From: Symbiodinium natans
Lineage: Eukaryota; Sar; Dinophyceae; Suessiales; Symbiodiniaceae
Length of the DNA: 64,000 bases
NCBI GenBank assembly: GCA_905221605.1
Contig: CAJNDS010000646.1
Span: forward strand, 543,397 to 607,396
Direction of reading: 5' to 3'
Shown: positions 59,270 to 64,000 of the stretch, piece after piece
How the letters are laid out: every line of letters begins with the position of its first letter
How positions within the stretch are numbered: position 1 is the first letter of the stretch
The notes under the pieces: generated by a model
Database searches by the model: none
What the model saw: the letters and a program-made list of their open reading frames with translations, nothing else
Told to the model about the DNA's origin: nothing
Made by a program: the position numbers and the translations under genes

Positions 59270-61644
59270 CAGAGGGAGAGAGAGAGAGAGAGAGGGTGGG
59301 GAACACATGATCCACGGAGCTTGGGTAGAAGAAGGACCCCGAACACTGAGGCGAAGGCCAAGTACAAACGCAGTACCGCACGGAAAAGCACGTGTGGTAA
59401 GAGACGCCCACCCAGGTCCGCAGGACTAGGGATGCACAGGGCAATGTCCCTGGGGAAGGGGGAGTCATATCTGTTCTGTAAGTTTTTGCCGTTTGGGGAA
59501 ATCATAAACCTTCTCGCGTCTACAAGGGGGAAGTTTCACTTGAGACCGGATTCGGGCGCGCCCGCCCGGCAGAAGAAGAAGAAGAAGAAGAAGAAGAAGA
59601 AGAAGAAGAAGAAGAAGAAGAAGAAGAAGAAGAAGAAGAAGAAGAAGAAGAAGAAGAAGAAGAAGAAGAAGAAGAAGAAGAAGAAGAATAAGAATAAGAA
59701 TAAGAAGAAGAAGAAGAAGAATAAGAAGAAGAAGAAGAAGAATAATAATAAGAAGAAGAAGAAGAATAAGAATAATAAGAGAGAGCCCCCCCAAAAAATG
59801 AGAGGGTTGTTGTGGAGGAGGGAGTTGTTGTGGAGGAAAGAAAGCGCGAGCAGAGACTCCTCTCGGCCGACAAAGAAGTGCCGTGTCCGAACAGTGAGCA
59901 TTGAGTTGTTTGAAGTTGTTTGTGTGTGAAATGGCTCACGCTCTGCCACTGACAGTCTGCGGTTTTCTTGAGAGGTCGAGATGAAAGAGCTCGAGGCTTT
60001 TACCCGTGCCGAGCAGGGCCTGCTCTCTCAGGAGCAGTAACCGAACAGCTGGACGGATACTGTGTCTCTTATTGTTCCTGACTCCGCCTGACTCCTGTCT
60101 CCTTGTCCCGCCACTACCCTTGCAGGACTCCAGGCATAAACGGGCCCTCGAACAGGCAGATGCGGTCCGAGAAGGTGTGTTGGCAGCCTAGCCTTTTTCT
60201 TTATTCGGAGTTTTGTTGCCAGCAAAAGCGGGCTTCTTGGCAAGGCCCGAGAAGAAGCTGAGAAGAGGTGAACTGCTGGTTGTTGACAAGAGTCAGCTGC
60301 ATCTCAGCTGAAACACGTCAGCCTCAGCACATTGTCTGCGATACTAAAGCTCCGGTTTGTGGTAGACAGCTTTCGTAGAACGTTGCAGAGCGCCATCTTC
60401 CAGGAGAGCCAAAAGTTTTTGGACAAAGGAGCTGATCGGGTAAATTTCAACACAGCTTCGACGTGTTGCAAGATGTGCAAGTCCTTGGACCCCCCGACGA
60501 GGAGTTCACACCCACAGCTGCACCCACCGAAGTGAAAAAGGTCTTCTCCCTGGCGACGAGTTTTTTTGCACGGCTCTGCCTTTTGCTCTGCCCACGGCAC
60601 ATGGCCCCTGTTGCTACTCCCAGGTCGATGCGACAACTAGATGTCCCATGACAGGCAAGAAGCTGAAGGTGAAGGCAAACCTCATCAAACCTCAGGGCTC
60701 TTTTCAGAGGGGGGGGGAGTGGGAGGTCTCCCCATTCTCCGCATCTCTCAACTTGACTGACTCTCCATTTCTCAATGAGAGGATTTGATTCCCGTGAAGA
60801 TGGAGGTGGCCGATCAGAAGTTGATGGACCAAGGAGGAGGCATCCTGGAAACGATGCTTTCATGCATTGTTTTCTGCAAGTTGTGAAGCGCAGGAAAAGG
60901 CGTGTACTGCTGCGCAGTATCCAAGAACCCCATAATCCATCAGCAGGCCGGTGACCGGCAGGTGCTGTATGTCCGGTTCTAGGCGCAGCCTTTGCAACAT
61001 GTCGCTGAAGAGGCGTTTCTGCTGAAGCCCAGCGGAGCTGATGCCTTATTGTTATTTCACTTGGTCTTGATTCTTGTGCTTTTGCATTTTCAGGATGCAG
61101 CTGTGTAGCATCGGTTTCAACAGGTGCAATTGCAAAGACTTCAGATTCTCGACTGGAATGCACAAAGACTTTCATTGAGGTTGTCATCCTAGAAAGCGTG
61201 TGGAAGGACATAGTCAGCAAGGAGATGAAGTGCCCGGCGACCTGCCTGCACGAAGAGACACGAGGAGCTTGAACCTCAATGAAACCAAGTTCGTTGGTCC
61301 ATGAGGTGACTGGAAAGAAGCTGCGGGGCGAAGAGGCAGGTGGTCACGGAGAACATTCAATCGAAGTTGACATTGCGGGCAACTCCAAATAAACGCCGTG
61401 GTGTGCACCTCCAATTTTGGAGGATCTGTTAAAGCTGGAACGCGGTGGTTCTGGCTTCAGTGCCCACAACGACGTCGAAGCAAAGGCTGGGACCTTTCAG
61501 CGTGTCCCAAAATATGTGCCAAATGTTCAAAGTCCAACAATGTCTCGACCCTGCGAGTCCTTCAACATGATCCGGAGTGCGTCGGGCGACAATCGAACGC
61601 AGCAAGGGCACTTGCCCAGGGCTGGCTACGCGGGACTTCACTGA
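57669..61644 (+). CDS. NOSIP-type U-box protein (nitric oxide synthase-interacting protein family)
   Basis: NOSIP-family proteins carry a split U-box (E3 ubiquitin ligase type) and are nuclear; in animals and plants they are linked to ubiquitination and the spliceosome. Exons: 57669-57755 (start, MSRHSKHSNDRMFFTAKE), 57845-57910 (LPFGFCGLTLKAPK), 58000-58013 (DPVAT), 58114-58183 (TGHIFDREAILEYLL), 59975-60031 (EMKELEAFTRAEQ), 60126-60174, 60223-60267, about 60473-60540 (FTPTAAPTEVKK), 60624-60674 (TRCPMTGKKLKVK), 60782-60839 (DLIPVKMEVADQK), 60900-60950 (CCAVSKNPIIHQQ), one unresolved short exon, 61180-61236 (VVILESVWKDIVSKEMKCP), 61306-61335 (VTGKKLRGEE), 61423-61644 (LERGGSGFSAHNDVEAKAG, then TGA). 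This matches the family from first Met to the C-terminal GGxGF motif. Donors include GA at four introns. The unresolved part is 60951-61179. Confidence 0.93.
58540..58765. repeat. Degenerate repeat in NOSIP intron 4
   Basis: Four imperfect units of the form GGC(GGC)TAGGAAAGCC.TTG..TTTTTC.GGTGG lie in the 1791-nt intron 58184-59974. Complementary GCTAGAAA/TTTCTA.GC arms give some hairpin potential. It may be a small non-autonomous element. Confidence 0.5.
59221..59296. repeat. (GA)n microsatellite
   Basis: AG/GA dinucleotides in two runs inside NOSIP intron 4. Frames give Arg-Glu repeats. Confidence 0.9.
59571..59782. repeat. (GAA)n / (AAG)n trinucleotide microsatellite
   Basis: About 40 perfect GAA triplets followed by about 30 interrupted ones (AATAAG, AATAAT) inside NOSIP intron 4. 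Poly-Lys, poly-Leu and poly-Ser reading frames are artefacts. Long GAA tracts can form triplex DNA. Confidence 0.95.
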
Positions 61645-62154
61645 TGCATTTGTCAATGTTGACCGAAGAGATTGTATGAGCCTATATAAACAGATTTGCA
61701 CGACTGTGCCTGTGCAGAGAAGTCCGTCAGCTTCACTGTGCCTTCACACTGCTAACGTGCCACGTGCTGCGCATCTCAATTGCCAGCTGTGTGACCCCAG
61801 AAGCAGCGACAAGCTCCAAAAGCGTGCGCCTCTGAATGTGCTGTTTCTCGGTCATACAGGCAGCATGTCAGAGAGAAGAGATGTTCAAAGCATCCTACAT
61901 CCTTACACAACTTCTTGGCTCCTTGGCCATTCTGCAGAGCCAGCTTCTTGCAAGCATGTGTTCATCTCCGGCAATGAGCACACAGAAATGAGGCCCTTCA
62001 TTGCTGGGGTTCACGAGTCGACAACCGGCAAGAAGAGAGAATCTCAATGAACAGGCTCAAGGTTTTGCATATGCCTCGGCATGCACTTCCAGTCGGTCCC
62101 AGGGTCGCTTCGGCAATGAGACGATGGCCAAGGATGGCAACATCCCTCCCCACG

Positions 62155-62272
62155 TCACTCCACATCACTCCACACTCCACATCACTCCACATCACACCAC
62201 ATCACACCACATCACACCACATCACACCACATCACACCACATCACACCACATCACTCCACATCACTCCACAT
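62155..62272. repeat. 10-bp tandem repeat (ACATCACACC)n
   Basis: About eleven copies of a 10-bp unit, ACATCACACC and ACATCACTCC, between the NOSIP gene and the next small gene. It is the longest member of the decamer repeat set. Confidence 0.92.
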
Positions 62273-62794
62273 TCTGGGATGCTATGACCAGACTGGCAGC
62301 CTGTGCAGACATGTGTGGACAGTCGACCTCCGGGTTGAGAGATGTTGAGAGGCATAGGGTGTTTTGGATATTTGGGAAGTCCCCAAAAACCGGCGAGTTG
62401 GGTCGCACACTGCCAAGACAGGAGAGGAAACGGGCGAATGATTGTAAACCCGAACCCTTCAGGGCCTTCCAGTCTTTCGGTGACTCCGACTTTAGTCGAT
62501 GGCAAATGTCACGATGTGTCACTTCGGCGACATTCTTTCATCCATCCTAATCCCTTCTTCTGATCATTAAATTTAGCCCCCGTGCATGTTCAAGATACTT
62601 TCGCCGTCCACCGCAGATCTAGTCTGAATAATTGGAAGTCACTCGAGCGCAAATGGGGAGGAAGGTTGGTTTGGGGTTCGTGTTTGGGCTGCATGTCCCA
62701 AAGCCGATCTCGCTAATTTTCAGACAATATTCGCCTAATGTGGACTTGGGGTTGTTGTGGACGTTGTGCGAAATTTAGAGTATGCATCGCAGCT

Positions 62795-63084
62795 ATGCCT
62801 CGCTTCATGCTCGGCGGAGCTCCAGCGTACCGTCAAGGACGTGAGTAAGTGTTAGAACCGTTAGAATGATTGCAGATTAGAAACATCTTGTGAATATTCT
62901 TGCATCCTTATCATGCCTTGTCCAATGAAGCTGAATTCAAGTTTGTTAAACTTGTGTCGCAGGATACAGCTTTCCGATGCAGCGACACCCACAACAGTTC
63001 GCACTGGCTCCAGTGGCCTGGTCGACGAATTTTGACTATGCCTTGGGGGGTTGGGGCGCGATGAAGCCCAACCTTTACAAGTAA
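62795..63084 (+). CDS. Small two-exon protein, about 56 residues, unknown
   Basis: Exon 62795-62840 starts at ATG (MPRFMLGGAPAYRQG) and ends at a textbook GTGAGTAAGT donor. After GTCGCAG, exon 62963-63084 continues in phase (RYSFPMQRHPQQFALAPVAW, then TNFDYALGGWGAM and KPNLYK) to TAA. The aromatic-rich composition and Pro/Gly turns look like a real conserved peptide, possibly a small mitochondrial or membrane-complex subunit, but I do not recognise it. The GTAAGG overlapping the stop could be a further donor, making this the 5' end of a longer protein. An upstream exon is also possible. Confidence 0.5.
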
Positions 63085-63199
63085 GGAGGGGCAGCCGCGA
63101 GAGGGGTGTGGGCGGCGAGTGGTAATCAGTGCGGGTGCAGTGGGCGGTGGGGACGGCAGATTCAGTTTTGTGCCGTTCTACAATATTTTACATGTTTTT

Positions 63200-64000
63200 A
63201 CACCTCAGCTTGGAGCTCAGGAGAGGCAGGCGCAGCTGCGCTAGGACGGCCTGGAGCTGCGGTCGCAGTACCCGTGTCGGAAGCGCCGGAGTGCAAATGC
63301 CTTCGATATCAAAGCCGTTGCGATGCATGGGGAGCTGCATGTTCACCACGGCGTCTTGATGCACTGCGACACGAACTTGTTGCGGTTCGAGCCGATGCAG
63401 AACGCTGGCGAGCACGTCTGCATGCTGCCACAACAGCGAGTTCGCATCTTGCCAGGGAGTTAGCGGAGAGCCGGCAACATCTTTGCACCTTGATGGAGGA
63501 GGAGCGTGGTTTTGCAGAGGTTTCAGGGGAGCATGTCGAGCCTGACCCCAAAGTAGCCGCCGCTACCTCGGCTACATCCGGCACCTTGCACCTGGATGGT
63601 GTTCCCGGTATTCTTGGGCTGCGGAAGGAGACAGAAACCCTTGCTGAAGAGGCTTTCGGGCTTCAGCGGTCGAAGTATGTTCAGCAAATTAGGCGTATTA
63701 GGACTATGTAGGACGACTAGGACACTGTATTGTTGCAAGCGAGGAGCATGTTCCCTTTTAGGTCAGTGAGCTGGCAGAATGCCAGCTCCAGCGCTGCAGA
63801 GACGTTCGGAACCTGCGCCGGCTGATCGGCGTTGCCCGGCTCCGGCAGCATCGGCAGCGGGCGAACGCTGTGCAGAATGCTGCTTTGCAGAGTGCTTTGC
63901 AGGATTTGCGGGGCTTAAGCCGACGATGCGAGGCAAAGAGCACGGAGCTGGATGAGGTGATGGAAAATACGGCTGCACTGCGACATCGCATGGGCTTTCT
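63200..64000 (+). CDS. Coiled-coil protein, partial (runs off the window)
   Basis: A frame open from about 63200 to 63711 encodes a strongly helical segment (LDALRHELVAVRADAERWRA, then LARELAESRQHLCTLMEEER) followed by a Ser/Thr/Ala-rich part. After an acceptor (TTTTAG) near 63761, the next exon encodes SELAECQLQRCRDVRNLRRL, then SALQDLRGLSRRCEAKSTE and LDEVMENTAALRHRM, still open at the window end. The 5' exon border is uncertain; AG sites at 63208 and 63224 are candidates. The family is unknown; long coiled coils of this type are common in flagellar and cytoskeletal proteins. Confidence 0.6.

Noticed and set aside
59321-59929. Forward frame with a long poly-lysine run
   Set aside because: Produced by the (GAA)n microsatellite inside NOSIP intron 4.
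1-64000. tRNA, rRNA, snRNA, CRISPR array, bacterial promoters or ribosome binding sites
   Set aside because: I looked for these and saw none that could be supported by eye; the region is eukaryotic and intron-rich.

Overview
This window looks like nuclear DNA of a dinoflagellate, probably Symbiodiniaceae-like (inference). Four things support this. (1) A polyketide synthase ketosynthase gene carries the dinoflagellate-specific N-terminal ExExGYLG signature. (2) Coding sequence is cut into very short exons (mostly 14-110 nt); introns use GT, GC and even GA donors and almost always end AG followed by G. (3) Every gene I can recognise lies on the + strand, as in dinoflagellate unidirectional gene arrays. 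(4) There are degenerate TTTAGGG-type repeats and abundant simple repeats. Because exons are so short, plain ORFs mislead here; the genes below were rebuilt by joining family motifs across introns with matching reading phase.

Layout, left to right. 0-2.3 kb: simple repeats, a telomere-like tract and a few candidate exons. 2.37-16.1 kb: one long phosphagen (guanidino) kinase gene with three tandem kinase domains; domain 1 has non-standard residues at two catalytic positions. A 2.27-kb intron in domain 2 encloses an intronless WWE-domain ORF (8076-8870) on the same strand. 16-31 kb: gene-poor, with coiled-coil exons (18.0-19.1 and 28.0-30.0 kb), a J-domain exon (24.9 kb), dispersed palindromic repeats and large purine-rich low-complexity blocks. 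31-35.4 kb: little recognisable. 35.49-about 41.6 kb: a single-module type I ketosynthase gene with a 1272-nt first exon, at least 16 short introns, an intact Cys-His-His triad and a C-terminal glycogen-binding-like region. 43-48.6 kb: exons of a coiled-coil protein. 48.6-57.6 kb: mostly unassigned, with one retroelement-like segment. 57.67-61.64 kb: a NOSIP-type U-box gene resolved nearly from start to stop, including a 14-nt micro-exon and several GA-AG introns. 62.8-63.1 kb: a small two-exon gene. 63.2 kb to the end: a coiled-coil gene that runs off the window.

The genes are functionally unrelated (energy buffering, polyketide chemistry, ubiquitin/splicing-associated U-box protein), so the region is a one-directional array rather than a pathway cluster. 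I see no rRNA, tRNA, CRISPR array or bacterial-type operon signals. Exon borders are inferences from family alignment and phase; transcript data would settle them.
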